Positions 45,473 to 56,193 of a stretch of DNA of 64,000 nucleotides are shown one piece after another. The notes beneath the pieces are model-generated. The model was not told the DNA's origin. It saw nothing but the letters and a program-made list of their open reading frames with translations, and did not search any database. The first letter of the stretch is position 1, and every line of letters begins with the position of its first letter. A program made the translations under genes and the position numbers. This stretch comes from Planctomycetota bacterium (lineage in GTDB: Bacteria > Planctomycetota > UBA1135 > GCA-002686595): NCBI GenBank assembly GCA_029250885.1, contig JAQXEK010000003.1, forward strand, positions 1 to 64,000, in the 5' to 3' direction.

Positions 45473-46441
45473 CTACTGCTGGACCCGGGCGCAGGCCTCG
45501 AGCAGCGCGCCGACGGTCGTGCGGCAGCGCGCCACACAGGTGTCGGCGGCACCGTAATAGACCAGCACCTCGCTGGCCTCGTCGGCAAAGCCGTCCGCGT
45601 CTAAGTCGCGCACCAGCCAGCCGCTGGGGAAAACGACGTTCGGGACTTGGCCCGTTAGTTCGTAGACCTCGCGTGGCTCCAGGATGTTGTCCCAGGTCCG
45701 CGCGAGCACCCTAGACGGGTCTTGCAAGTCCAAGAGCGCAGCGCCGGCTTGGTAGATGTTTGAGCTGGCAAAGTGAGTCGCGACGCCGTGGTAAATGTGC
45801 AGCCACCCCCGGCGTGTCTTGACCGGCGGTGGGCCTGAGCCGATCAGCTCGTCCCAATAGCGCCAGCGACCTTCGAGCACGGGCGCGCCGACAAGCGACC
45901 AGTGGACCAGGTCCGTAGACTCACTTAGGCGGATGGCGTCGCCCGTGGCCACGCCGCCAGCTGTGGTGGTTCCATTGGGGCGCTCTAGGCGCAGGTAGCG
46001 GCCGCCGATCTGCTCGGGAAACAGTACGCCGTTGCGCGAGGCATCTTCCGAGAAGCCTAGGAACCGGAAGCGCTGCATGTCGTCTGTGACCGCGACACCA
46101 AGGCGGCAAGCATCGTCCATGTCAGCGGCAAAGATAACCACGACCTGGTTTCCGATGGCGGTCAGGCGCGGATCGTAGATGTGGTGGATGGTGCGGGCCT
46201 CGGATTCGATGCCCTCGAAGGTGACGCAGGCTTCCGCGACTTTGAAACTTCGGCCATCCGTAGACGAGGCTAGCACCAAAGACGTGGCCCGAGACCGCGC
46301 TTGTACTCGCAGCATCAGGTAGTCGCGCCCGCGGAAGTGAACCGCGCCCGGGTTAAAGACGGACGAGGGATCGATGAGCCCTGTGGCTGTCGGGATGTCG
46401 GCGCGGGTCAGTAGCGGCGTCTTGGGGTCACGCTCTAGCAT
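45473..46441 (-). CDS. GH130 family beta-mannoside phosphorylase-like protein
   Basis: 322 residues of the five-bladed propeller family GH130, whose members mostly phosphorolyse beta-1,4-linked mannosides. Typical blocks: FNPGAVHFRGRDYLMLRVQ (about 29-47), IYDPRLTAIGNQ with the catalytic Asp (about 88), NGVLFPEQIGGRYLRLERP, IGSGPPPVKTRRGWLHIYHG (cut at 20) and PNVVFPSGW. There is no signal peptide, so it acts in the cytoplasm after import. Its ATG overlaps the stop of the CBM9-like gene (TAATG). Exact linkage cannot be told from sequence. Confidence 0.85.
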   Translation of the reverse strand: MLERDPKTPLLTRADIPTATGLIDPSSVFNPGAVHFRGRDYLMLRVQARSRATSLVLASSTDGRSFKVAEACVTFEGIESEARTIHHIYDPRLTAIGNQVVVIFAADMDDACRLGVAVTDDMQRFRFLGFSEDASRNGVLFPEQIGGRYLRLERPNGTTTAGGVATGDAIRLSESTDLVHWSLVGAPVLEGRWRYWDELIGSGPPPVKTRRGWLHIYHGVATHFASSNIYQAGAALLDLQDPSRVLARTWDNILEPREVYELTGQVPNVVFPSGWLVRDLDADGFADEASEVLVYYGAADTCVARCRTTVGALLEACARVQQ

Positions 46442-47601
46442 TACCAGATGTGCCCCTTCTCGTCGATGCGCAGGGTCATACCGCGATGGTCTGTCGTCCA
46501 GGTCAACACGGCCTCGAAACCCGATGGCGTGGGGTAAAGAGACAGCTCGCAGCCGGACTCGGCAAGCAGTACTTGGGCCAGCAGTGAGAGCTTTGTGGGG
46601 TCAGCAGTGAAGCTGTGTGTCAGGCCGCGCAGGGCGTGCATGCTGTCGTAGACCTCGTGCAAGAGCTCGCGCTGGACGAGGTCTGCGGGGGGAACGAAAG
46701 CCCGCTCGGTCCTCTGGTCTGTGGCCCCCTCCTCGGCGAACATCACCAGCCCCCACGACTCGGGTTCGTGCATGGCGATCACACCCTGGGGCGACCAGAC
46801 CCAGTTGTCCTCGGGTAGGCGCTCGCCGGCGGGGCCCTTGCGCTTCACATACCCGCGCTCGCCCTCCACCTTGTCCAGCTGCCATTGGACGCGGCTAAAG
46901 TTCACCCACCACACGTCCCCATCGACGGGCGGTACCGGGCGGCCCGCGATGGCCGCCAAGGCGTGGAAGGGAATCGCGATCTCCATGGTCCAGCCCTGGT
47001 CCACATCGCGGTTATCGTTCAGAGTCCCCATCATCCGCACGCCGCTCAACAGACCCGGCGTGTCGAACTCGTGCAAGGCCGGGCCACCGTCGCGGTAGGG
47101 CTTCTCGAGTAACAGGTCCCACTCGGTGCCGAGGGCGTTGATCTCCAGCTCGTAGTAGTCGTGGGTGTCGCCATCGGGGTCGATGAAGACCTCGAAATCG
47201 TTGTCATAGAAGATGACCGAGTCGCGCTTAGTCAGGGTTGCCCAAAGGTCGGGCTCCTCCATGATCGCGCCGATGTAGAAGTAGTCGTCATCCCACAGCA
47301 TCTTGGCGCGGGTTTTGTGGCGCGGCGCGGGGAGAGCGCTGCCTTGGATGTCCACGAACAGTCCCGTTTCGGGTGCGCCGAGCCAAGAAGACTCGTCCAG
47401 CTTGCCGTCCACCACCATCGATGTACCGGCCCGGAGCGCCACGTAAGTCTGGCGCTCGTCCAAGGCAGAATCCCTAACGCCGCCTGCGCTTGCCCCAGGG
47501 GGCTCGACGGCCCCGGATGGCGACCGCAGGGCCGGGGCATCGGGGGTGGACTGGCAGGAGAAAGCACACAGGGGAAGAACGAGCAGGGGCACGACTTTCA
47601 T
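46441..47601 (-). CDS. CBM9-like carbohydrate-binding lipoprotein
   Basis: 386 residues. The signal ends in LCAFSC, a lipobox. From about 50 a family 9 carbohydrate-binding/cellobiose-dehydrogenase-type beta sandwich runs to about 260: VVDGKLDESSWLGAPET, AKMLWDDDYFYIGAIMEEPD, FYDNDFEVFIDPDGDTHDYY, and WTMEIAIPFHAL. Aromatic residues on one face are plausible sugar stackers. The last 120 residues are helical and not recognised. Coupled to the GH130 gene by a one-base overlap, and divergent from the symporter, with 59 bp between the two starts, so both could answer to one regulator. Confidence 0.85.
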   Translation of the reverse strand: MKVVPLLVLPLCAFSCQSTPDAPALRSPSGAVEPPGASAGGVRDSALDERQTYVALRAGTSMVVDGKLDESSWLGAPETGLFVDIQGSALPAPRHKTRAKMLWDDDYFYIGAIMEEPDLWATLTKRDSVIFYDNDFEVFIDPDGDTHDYYELEINALGTEWDLLLEKPYRDGGPALHEFDTPGLLSGVRMMGTLNDNRDVDQGWTMEIAIPFHALAAIAGRPVPPVDGDVWWVNFSRVQWQLDKVEGERGYVKRKGPAGERLPEDNWVWSPQGVIAMHEPESWGLVMFAEEGATDQRTERAFVPPADLVQRELLHEVYDSMHALRGLTHSFTADPTKLSLLAQVLLAESGCELSLYPTPSGFEAVLTWTTDHRGMTLRIDEKGHIW

Positions 47602-47660
47602 GTGCCCAACGATAGCACGGGAGCCTTTCGGTGGACCAGTCTGTCGCCTACACTTGGTCG

Positions 47661-49697
47661 ATGAACCTCGCCACGCTTGACTGGATCATCGTGGGCATGC
47701 TGCTCGCCACCTTGACGGGCGCAGCTCTCCGCACCAAGCGCTATGGCAACAGCGTCTCGGGTTTCCTCGCGGCGAACCGCTGTGCGGGCAGATATCTAAT
47801 CTCGGTTGCCTTCAACATGGCACAGCTGGGCGTGATTACCCTGGTCTGGTACTTTCAGCAGAACTACGACGTGGGCTTCACGTCGATCTGGTGGAGCCTA
47901 ATGGAAGGCCCGGCCATGATTCTGATGGCCCTATCCGGCTGGGTCATCTATCGCTTCCGACGCACACGGGCTATGACCCTGGCGCAGTTCTTCGAGATGC
48001 GCTACAGCAAGAGCTTCCGGGTCTTCGCGGGACTGGTCGCGTTTATCTCGGGCATCATCAACTACGGCATCTTCCCCGGCGTTGCGGCGCGCTTCTTCAT
48101 CGCGCTCTGTGGCCTGCCCGAGCACTTCCAGTTGCTGGGCTACCAAGTCAGCACGTTCCTGTCCTTGATGCTCGGCCTGATGGCTATCGCGCTGTTCTTC
48201 GTGTTCCTCGGCGGCCAAATCGCCGTCATGGTCACCGACTTTCTACAGGGTGTCTTTAGCAACGTCGTGTTCCTCGCAATCATCGGCTACATCCTGTTCA
48301 GCATGCCCTGGGCGCACATGTCCGACACGCTGCTCGGCAACGTTTGGGAGGGCGCCTTCGTCGTCGATAGCGTCAACCCCCTAGCCGGCAAGTCCATGAT
48401 CGATCCCTTCGATCTGGGCAAGGAGAGCAACTTCAATGTCTTCTATTGGCTGATCAGCATCGTGATCCTGTTCTACGGAATGCGAGCTTGGCAAGGCGAC
48501 CAAGGCTACAACGCAGCCGCCAAGAATGCACACGAGGCGCGCATGGCCAACATCCTAAACGGCTGGCGCTTCCGCGTGCTGATGCTGATCACGATCGTGC
48601 TGCCCCTGGCTATCCGTACGATCATGCACCACCCCGCCTACGCCCTCGACGCGGGCACTATCGACGGAATCCTGGGCGCGTACCCGACCGATGCGCTTAA
48701 GTCCGAGGTCCGCACGCCCGCGGCCACGGCGCTGCTGCTGCCCACAGGCTTGCTCGGACTCTTCGCCGCGTCGATGCTGGGCGCATTCATCAGCACCAAC
48801 GACACGTACCTACACTCCTGGGGATCGATCTTCGTCCAGGACGTGGTGCTGCCCTTCCGTAAGAAGCCTTTGTCCACCCGCGCCCACCTGCTGCTGCTCA
48901 AGTCCTCGATCTTTGCCGTCGCGATCTTCGCAACAGTCTTCAGCTACCTCCACGACGAGCCGAGCCAGTACATCTCGATGTTCTTAGCCTTGACGGGAGC
49001 CGTGTTTGTCGGTGGCGCCGGGTCTGCGATTATCGGTGGTCTGTACTGGAAGCGAGGTACGACCGAGGCTGCATGGACCGCGATGATCCTTGGCCTGTTG
49101 TCCAGCAGTACCGGTATTGTGCTCAAGCAAGACATCTTGGTGGCAACTCTTGTCGGCTGGGAAGCCGGCGGCGGACTGCTTGCACCGCTTGGGCAATTTG
49201 GTCTTTGGGTCCACCACAGTCCTTGGATCACAGGGCAGGTCCTGGCCTTCGTTGCGGTCCTCCTGTCGATCACTTCGTACATCAGCGTCTCCCTGCTCGG
49301 TCCCCGCCGCGAACACAACCTCGACAAGCTATTGCACCGGGGCGAGTTTGCCGCGGTCGAAGACAAGGTCGAAGGTAAGACCGATCACGCCCCTTGGCTA
49401 GTCAAGCTTGGCTTTAACCCCGAGTTCACTGGCAGCGACAAGTGGGTCACCCTGGTCACCGTCTCCTGGCCACTGGTCTGGACCGTGATCTTCCTGATCG
49501 GCACGATCTACAGCGTCAACTTTGAGGTCCCCGACGCGGCCTGGCTCTCCTGGTGGCGCGGCTGGATGTGGTTTACCTTCGCGGCCGGCATCGTGATCAT
49601 GACCTGGTTCACCATCGGCGGCGCTCGAGATCTGCGGGACATGTTCCGCAGCCTGGAGCGCTTCCGCGCAAGCGAAGACGACGACGGTCAAGTCTAG
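47661..49697 (+). CDS. Sodium:solute symporter (SSS family)
   Basis: 678 residues from the ATG at 47661; an open frame from 47631 adds ten residues. About 13-14 membrane segments are visible, starting with WIIVGMLLATLTGAAL. The AQFFEMRYSKSFRVFAG block and GGAGSAIIGGLYWKRGTTEAAW are typical of the family, which imports sugars, sialic acids or amino acids with Na+. A C-terminal cytosolic segment and two more helices end the chain. It stands beside the sulfatase, GH130 and CBM9 genes, so a sugar product of that pathway is the likely cargo (inference). Confidence 0.9.
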   Translation: MNLATLDWIIVGMLLATLTGAALRTKRYGNSVSGFLAANRCAGRYLISVAFNMAQLGVITLVWYFQQNYDVGFTSIWWSLMEGPAMILMALSGWVIYRFRRTRAMTLAQFFEMRYSKSFRVFAGLVAFISGIINYGIFPGVAARFFIALCGLPEHFQLLGYQVSTFLSLMLGLMAIALFFVFLGGQIAVMVTDFLQGVFSNVVFLAIIGYILFSMPWAHMSDTLLGNVWEGAFVVDSVNPLAGKSMIDPFDLGKESNFNVFYWLISIVILFYGMRAWQGDQGYNAAAKNAHEARMANILNGWRFRVLMLITIVLPLAIRTIMHHPAYALDAGTIDGILGAYPTDALKSEVRTPAATALLLPTGLLGLFAASMLGAFISTNDTYLHSWGSIFVQDVVLPFRKKPLSTRAHLLLLKSSIFAVAIFATVFSYLHDEPSQYISMFLALTGAVFVGGAGSAIIGGLYWKRGTTEAAWTAMILGLLSSSTGIVLKQDILVATLVGWEAGGGLLAPLGQFGLWVHHSPWITGQVLAFVAVLLSITSYISVSLLGPRREHNLDKLLHRGEFAAVEDKVEGKTDHAPWLVKLGFNPEFTGSDKWVTLVTVSWPLVWTVIFLIGTIYSVNFEVPDAAWLSWWRGWMWFTFAAGIVIMTWFTIGGARDLRDMFRSLERFRASEDDDGQV

Positions 49698-49845
49698 GTG
49701 TTCGGCGCCTTCCCGTCCTTAGAATGCGGAAACGGAAGGCGAGCCACTGCCAGACTTCTTTCTAGCCGTCGCGAAGCGAGTCCGGAACGAGGGCATCGCC
49801 GGCTGAGTGACACCGAGCTCGAGGCGCCCATCGAAGAATGCATGT

Positions 49846-49865
49846 GGGGCCGGTCTACCGGCCCC
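49846..49865. terminator. Hairpin behind the symporter gene
   Basis: GGGGCCGG (49846-49853), loop TCTA, CCGGCCCC (49858-49865): a perfect 8-bp stem. No T-run follows, so its role as a terminator is uncertain. It is in a 227-bp gap between convergent genes with no other visible content. Confidence 0.4.
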
Positions 49866-49924
49866 TGTTGGCCGACTAGTTAAACTAACCCGTGAGGCTG
49901 TCCTGATCTGTGCCGAGCGCCGCC

Positions 49925-51610
49925 CTAAAGGTTCGCCTCCAGCAAGGCCAAGATCTCGGTCTCCAGTGTCTGGGCCTCGGCGCTAATTGCGGCCGCGCGG
50001 TTCACGTAGTCCTTAGCCGTGGCCTCGTTGACTAAGTCCTTGACGTTGATGCGCACGTTCAGCTCGCCACCCATGACGGCCGAGCGGGCACAGAGGGCCC
50101 CCACACCAGCGTCGGATGCCGAGGCCGGATTGCCGATCTTGGCCATGGCGCGGATGGTCTCCATCGACTCCAGGCTGACCTGCATCACGCGCAGAGGGAT
50201 GTCGATGGCTACACAGGTGGCAGCCTCCATGGCCTCTGCCCGGGCTGCCTGCTCGGCGTCTGTAGACTTGGGCATGCGGATCGCATCCATGATGCCGTTA
50301 AAGGCGTCCGTGTCCGCGTCGATCAGGCGGATCAGCTCGTCGTGGCAGGCCTTACCCCTCACGGCCCAGTTAGAGAACTCCTCCCAACGATCGTCCCAGC
50401 CCGGCTTGTGGGCCGAAAGGTTTGCCACCATGGTACCTAGGGCGGCACCAAGGGCGCCCAAGTTAGCCGCCACGGAGCCGCCGCCCGGGGCGACGGACTC
50501 GGAAGCGGTCTCGTGCACGAATCCCGCTACGGTCAGGTCAGCCAGCTTCTTCGGACCACCCTTTGCCAGCACATATTCGATGATCTTCTCGTCGGGCTCG
50601 AAGGGACCCAGCTCGTCAAGGCCCATGGACTTGACGGCGATCTTGATCTTCTCGGCATCGCTAATGCCTAGGCTGCGGCCCTGTTTGGCGAGGTAGTGGT
50701 CGGCGGCGGCAAGCACGGCTTGGAGCGGCATCAAGCCCACCACTTCCGAGCCTGTCACGCGGATGCCGCGGGCGGCGGCCTTGGCGACGACCTCGTCGAA
50801 GGCGACGTGTACCGGCGTCACAGTGATGTTGGTCAAGTTCATCGAGATCTGGGCGATGCCGTACTCTTCGATAAACCACCCGATGCCCTTTACGCATTTT
50901 AGCGAGCCCGGCTCCCAGACGTCGTTGCCGTTCGCGTCCTTGACCACCGGTGCAAGCATGCTGATGGACTCGCGCTTCTTGCGGCCTTTCTCGCGGACGT
51001 CATAGGCGATTGCGTTGGCGCGGCGGGTTGAGGTCGAGTTCAGGTTCACGTTATACGCAACCAGGAAGTCGCGGGCACTGACGGCGGTGACGCCTGCGCG
51101 GGGGTTAAACTTGGCCGGGCCGAAGTCCGGGGCCCAATCGGCGTCGGCCAGCTTCTTTGACAGTCCCTCGTATTCGCCGGCACGCACCACCGCAAGGTTG
51201 CGGCGACCCTCGATCAGGGCGGCATTCTCGTAGCAATAGACGCCGATGCCGGCCTCGCCAATGCGGCGCGCCATCTCGCGGGCGTACTCCACACACTCGT
51301 CCATTGTGACGCCGGAGATCGGCACGAGGGGGCAGACGTCAGTGGCGCCGAAGCGCGGGTGCTCACCGGTGTGCTTGGACATGTCGATCAGCTCGGCGGC
51401 CAGGGTCACACAGGCCACGGCCGCTTCGATGACGGGCTCGGGCGCACCGGCGAAGGTGACCACGGTGCGGTTAGTGGCCTTGCCCGGGTCCACATCCAGC
51501 AGGCTGACGCCGTCGATGGCCTCGATGGCATCGGTCAGCTTGGCGATCAGGGCCATATCGCTGCCCTCGGAGAAGTTGGGGACACACTCGATGATGCGGG
51601 GGGTGGACAT
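49925..51610 (-). CDS. ftcD: Bifunctional glutamate formimidoyltransferase / cyclodeaminase
   Basis: Final steps of histidine breakdown that feed one-carbon units into tetrahydrofolate. 561 residues from the ATG at 51610, near the length of animal FTCD. N-terminal transferase domain (about 1-320): RIIECVPNFSEG at the start, DPGKATNRTVVTFAG, and KHTGEHPRFGATDVCPLVPI (20) with the catalytic His. C-terminal cyclodeaminase domain (about 350-561): GGGSVAANLGALGAAL, then helices ending with EIL. No hut genes lie alongside. The open frame runs on to 51763 but upstream codons are unlikely to be used. Confidence 0.95.
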   Translation of the reverse strand: MSTPRIIECVPNFSEGSDMALIAKLTDAIEAIDGVSLLDVDPGKATNRTVVTFAGAPEPVIEAAVACVTLAAELIDMSKHTGEHPRFGATDVCPLVPISGVTMDECVEYAREMARRIGEAGIGVYCYENAALIEGRRNLAVVRAGEYEGLSKKLADADWAPDFGPAKFNPRAGVTAVSARDFLVAYNVNLNSTSTRRANAIAYDVREKGRKKRESISMLAPVVKDANGNDVWEPGSLKCVKGIGWFIEEYGIAQISMNLTNITVTPVHVAFDEVVAKAAARGIRVTGSEVVGLMPLQAVLAAADHYLAKQGRSLGISDAEKIKIAVKSMGLDELGPFEPDEKIIEYVLAKGGPKKLADLTVAGFVHETASESVAPGGGSVAANLGALGAALGTMVANLSAHKPGWDDRWEEFSNWAVRGKACHDELIRLIDADTDAFNGIMDAIRMPKSTDAEQAARAEAMEAATCVAIDIPLRVMQVSLESMETIRAMAKIGNPASASDAGVGALCARSAVMGGELNVRINVKDLVNEATAKDYVNRAAAISAEAQTLETEILALLEANL

Positions 51611-51775
51611 AGCGCGGGGCAGCTTGGCTTGGGGTAGTGGCGGTTGGGAAGCGGGGTAGTTTAGCCTTGGCCGGTTGGGGTTGGGCGGTGTTCTTGATTT
51701 GGAAGGGCAGTCCTCTTGGCGCGCAGTAGTTCGATGTGGGCCTTGGACCTTTAGCTGCCTCATGATGAGGTCATA

Positions 51776-51818
51776 TAAAAGAACGCATCCCCAGCCTTGG
51801 TAGCAGGAGGATGCGTTC
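51776..51818 (-). terminator. Intrinsic terminator of the beta-helix gene
   Basis: GAACGCATCC (51781-51790) pairs with GGATGCGTTC (51809-51818), 10 bp. On the minus strand the stem is followed by TTTTATATGA. Confidence 0.75.
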
Positions 51819-51843
51819 CTTGGGGGGCTGGTTTTGGGAGAGA

Positions 51844-53046
51844 CTACGCGCCTAGGACAAGCTGTAGAGGGTTGGTCAGCCAGGCGTTTTGCCCGTCTAC
51901 GACTAGGGACTGGACACCGACCTTGAGGCCGGCCAGGGTTGGGGTCGCCGGCAAGGTGGCCGGTAGAGTGGCGGGGGCTTGGTGCCCTTGGCCGATGAGC
52001 AGGGAGAGCTGCCAGATTAGGCTAGGATCAATCCAGAACGCTTCGCTGCCTAGGGGGTAGCTGAGGAGACCCTCGCCCAATGAGATCCCGTTGATGATGA
52101 TTGCGCCCGCCGGCGCAAAGAGCTCAAAGACAATCGCGTCACCGGGTCGGACTCCCCCACCGAGCACGAGGAAGGGTTCGGGGATGGCAGGGACCTGGGC
52201 GGCTGGGGGCAACCCGGCTTGGCCCACGGAGATACCGCTTGCGACGAGGGTGACACCGCTCACCTTTAGGGTCGACAGGGTGTCCATTTGGACGATCTCG
52301 GGAGTGTTCGTGCGCATCTCGTGGTTTTGATTTCCACGGATAGTCACCCGGGAATCGCTAACTAGGACAGCCGGCGGTCCCGGGTTCCAGAAAGGAGGCG
52401 GGTAGCCATATCCCCGCAAGCTGCATCCGGCGAGCACGACCTCACTTTTCTCGGAGATCACCAAGGGGTTCCCCGCGACTGGGTAGTGTTCCGCGCATTC
52501 CAGTTCAGGGTCGAGCGGGTACTCGTCAACCATGTCCCCGCCCTCGAAGTAGCAGTCCGTGAACACGATTCTTGCGTTGCGCACATCTGCTGCTCCTGTG
52601 GCCTCCAGCACCGGACCGTCGGGGTAGCAGGCCGACTGGCCCCAAAATTGGCTTCGCTGGACGAGCAGCTCCGTGCAGTCCTCCAACACCGCCGGCCCCT
52701 TCGAAAAGGTGCAGCCCTCGATGAGGCTGCGCCCAGTGACTCCCTTGACCACAAGGGTGTTGACCCTGGCACCAACTAGCGCAAAGTCGGTCACGGGACC
52801 GATGCTCACCGCGCCAACAAAGAAGGCACCCCCCGAGTCTGAAAGGATATTCAGGCTCTTAGTCACGCTAATGCTGGCGTAGCCACCGGGCGCAACCATC
52901 AGCGTTGCGCCGGCGGGCACCAAGGGCGAGTCAATCGCCTCCTGAATCTGCGCAAACTGGCCGCCGGCCCCGCCAACGGTGAAAGTCTGCCCCTGGGCTG
53001 CCGCGGAGAGTGCCGTAAGTACGAGCAATGCTAGGAGTCTCTTCAT
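51844..53046 (-). CDS. Secreted right-handed beta-helix protein
   Basis: 400 residues from the ATG at 53046, starting with a Sec signal (MKRLLALLVLTALSAAAQG). The opening TFTVGGAGGQFAQIQEAIDS and LMVAPGGYASISVTKSLNIL are characteristic of parallel beta-helix (pectate-lyase-like) proteins. Short hydrophobic rungs continue to about 270 (LIEGCTF, VLEDCTELLVQRSQF, VVLAGCSLRG). The C-terminal ~120 residues form a separate beta-rich module ending LVLGA. No polysaccharide-lyase active site is evident. A terminator follows, and it stands alone. Confidence 0.78.
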   Translation of the reverse strand: MKRLLALLVLTALSAAAQGQTFTVGGAGGQFAQIQEAIDSPLVPAGATLMVAPGGYASISVTKSLNILSDSGGAFFVGAVSIGPVTDFALVGARVNTLVVKGVTGRSLIEGCTFSKGPAVLEDCTELLVQRSQFWGQSACYPDGPVLEATGAADVRNARIVFTDCYFEGGDMVDEYPLDPELECAEHYPVAGNPLVISEKSEVVLAGCSLRGYGYPPPFWNPGPPAVLVSDSRVTIRGNQNHEMRTNTPEIVQMDTLSTLKVSGVTLVASGISVGQAGLPPAAQVPAIPEPFLVLGGGVRPGDAIVFELFAPAGAIIINGISLGEGLLSYPLGSEAFWIDPSLIWQLSLLIGQGHQAPATLPATLPATPTLAGLKVGVQSLVVDGQNAWLTNPLQLVLGA

Positions 53047-53408
53047 ACCCACAGCGTAAGGCAGCCTGGGCATAAAGGGACGGGCGAGTCATGAATTTAG
53101 GATTATTCAAATCTGGGGTCTACCGCTCGAATCTCGCAGCACCGTGAGCACGGCCTCATGGAACGTCCCGGCAGAGACAAGGACCGTATTGCCGGGAGTC
53201 GGGAGAGCCACAGCGGTCTAAAGTTGATTGAGGTTGGCTCCGTAGCCGGGCCAGCCGACGGCGATCGTGCCAACAAGGGCTAGGGGTAAGAGCAGCGAGA
53301 AGGCAATCAGGGGAGTGACGAGGTTCGGTGAAAATGCAAGAGCGGCGCTGGCCTGGGGAATCCCCAGGCCAGCGCCGCTCTGCCGAACAGGCAATAAACT
53401 GCCGTGCC
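53047..53408. other. 362-bp gap after the oxidase operon
   Basis: Holds the long terminator hairpin (53341-53379). On the minus strand a frame without a start codon runs from about 53340 to a TAG at 53218-53220 and reads as a hydrophobic tail (IAFSLLLPLALVGTIAVGW). It may be a gene remnant. Nothing else recognisable. Confidence 0.5.
53341..53379 (-). terminator. Long perfect hairpin ending the act-cox operon
   Basis: Arms 53341-53359 and 53361-53379 are perfectly complementary over 19 bp around a single A. On the minus strand CTTGCATTTTC follows. It begins 29 bases past the subunit IV stop codon. Confidence 0.7.
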
Positions 53409-53771
53409 CTAGCCGACCTTCTTCATGTAGTCGGGATTGTCGATGCGGTGCTGCTCGATCTCGTGGTGGTATTCACTGACGTCGCCTAGGGCAATCGCCA
53501 GGAAAAGGCCCGCGAACAGGATGGCTCCGATAAATAGCAGTCGGTTGACGCCCTTGTCGTGGTTCAGGTGCATGAAGTACACGGCGACCAAGGTGGCCTT
53601 GACCGTAGCAATGATCATGGCGATCGAAAAGTCGATCGCGCCCAGGTTAAACTGGGCGACGGCCACGGTCAGGACAGTCAGAACGAGTAGGGCGCCGAAG
53701 ATGCTCCAGAGCATCTTCATCGAGGCGGGGTGGCCGAGGTCGTAGCCTGGCTTTTCTTCCGAGTGGTGCAT
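53409..53771 (-). CDS. coxD: Cytochrome c oxidase subunit IV family protein
   Basis: 120 residues with three hydrophobic helices: SIFGALLVLTVLTVAVAQF, the conserved FSIAMIIATVKATLVAVYFM (20) and LLFIGAILFAGLFLAIAL. MHLNHDKG between helices two and three is the family's signature. Subunit IV is a small membrane part that aids assembly and stability of the oxidase. It starts 10 bp after subunit III and is the last gene of the operon. The long hairpin ends transcription behind it. Confidence 0.88.
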   Translation of the reverse strand: MHHSEEKPGYDLGHPASMKMLWSIFGALLVLTVLTVAVAQFNLGAIDFSIAMIIATVKATLVAVYFMHLNHDKGVNRLLFIGAILFAGLFLAIALGDVSEYHHEIEQHRIDNPDYMKKVG

Positions 53772-53781
53772 GGGATAACTC

Positions 53782-54494
53782 CTAGTGGATCAGATACATC
53801 AGGGGGAAGAGGAAGATCCAGATCAGGTCGACCAGGTGCCAGTAGAGGCCAACGCCGTCAACAGCGGTGAAGTAGTGGCGGTTAAAGTCACCGCGGATCG
53901 CGCGGCGAAGTAAGAGGCCGATGGCGACGATACCGAGCACGACGTGGATGCCGTGCAGGCCGGTCATGCAGTAGTAAATACTAAAGAACTGGTGTAGGTC
54001 GGGCAGCTGGGACAGGTTCGCCAGGGGCTCGCGACCCGCGGCCACGATAGCGGTGTTGTACTCTTCGAGGGCCACTTCATTGGGAGCGTAGGAGCGTCCC
54101 CAAAACAGGCCGGAGTGGAACTTGTGGGTGTACTCCATGGCCTTGATCACCAGGAACCCAAACGCACAAACCAAGGTTATTACCAGGTTGCGGATTAGCC
54201 AGGTGCGGTTCTCCATCTGGGCGTTTCGCACGGCCGTTGCCATGGTGAACGAGGACAGAATCAGGACCACCGTGTTGATCGCACCCATCTTCGTCGAGAG
54301 GAAGAAGTGGGCGTCGACGAACATCTCCGGGTGATGGGAGCGGTAGTACGCGTAGGCGCAGAACAGACCCGAGAAGAACAGGACCTCGGTCACGAGGAAG
54401 AGCCACATGCCAAGCTTGCCGGCCTCGAACTGCTGCTCGGGCGTTTCAAAGAAATGCGCAAGCCACTCGGGGCGGTCTTCGTGTGTTGATGAAC

Positions 54495-54498
<4 letters not shown>
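53782..54498 (-). CDS. coxC: Cytochrome c oxidase subunit III
   Basis: 238 residues, five to six helices. Family blocks: [20 protein letters not shown] (20) at about 26, [34 protein letters not shown] (20), and [17 protein letters not shown] at the end. It is the short form lacking the first two helices of mitochondrial subunit III. The start codon overlaps the stop of subunit I (ATGA). Confidence 0.95.
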
Positions 54499-56168
<1,670 letters not shown>

Positions 56169-56193
56169 AATCTTATATGAGGGGCGAACCCCG

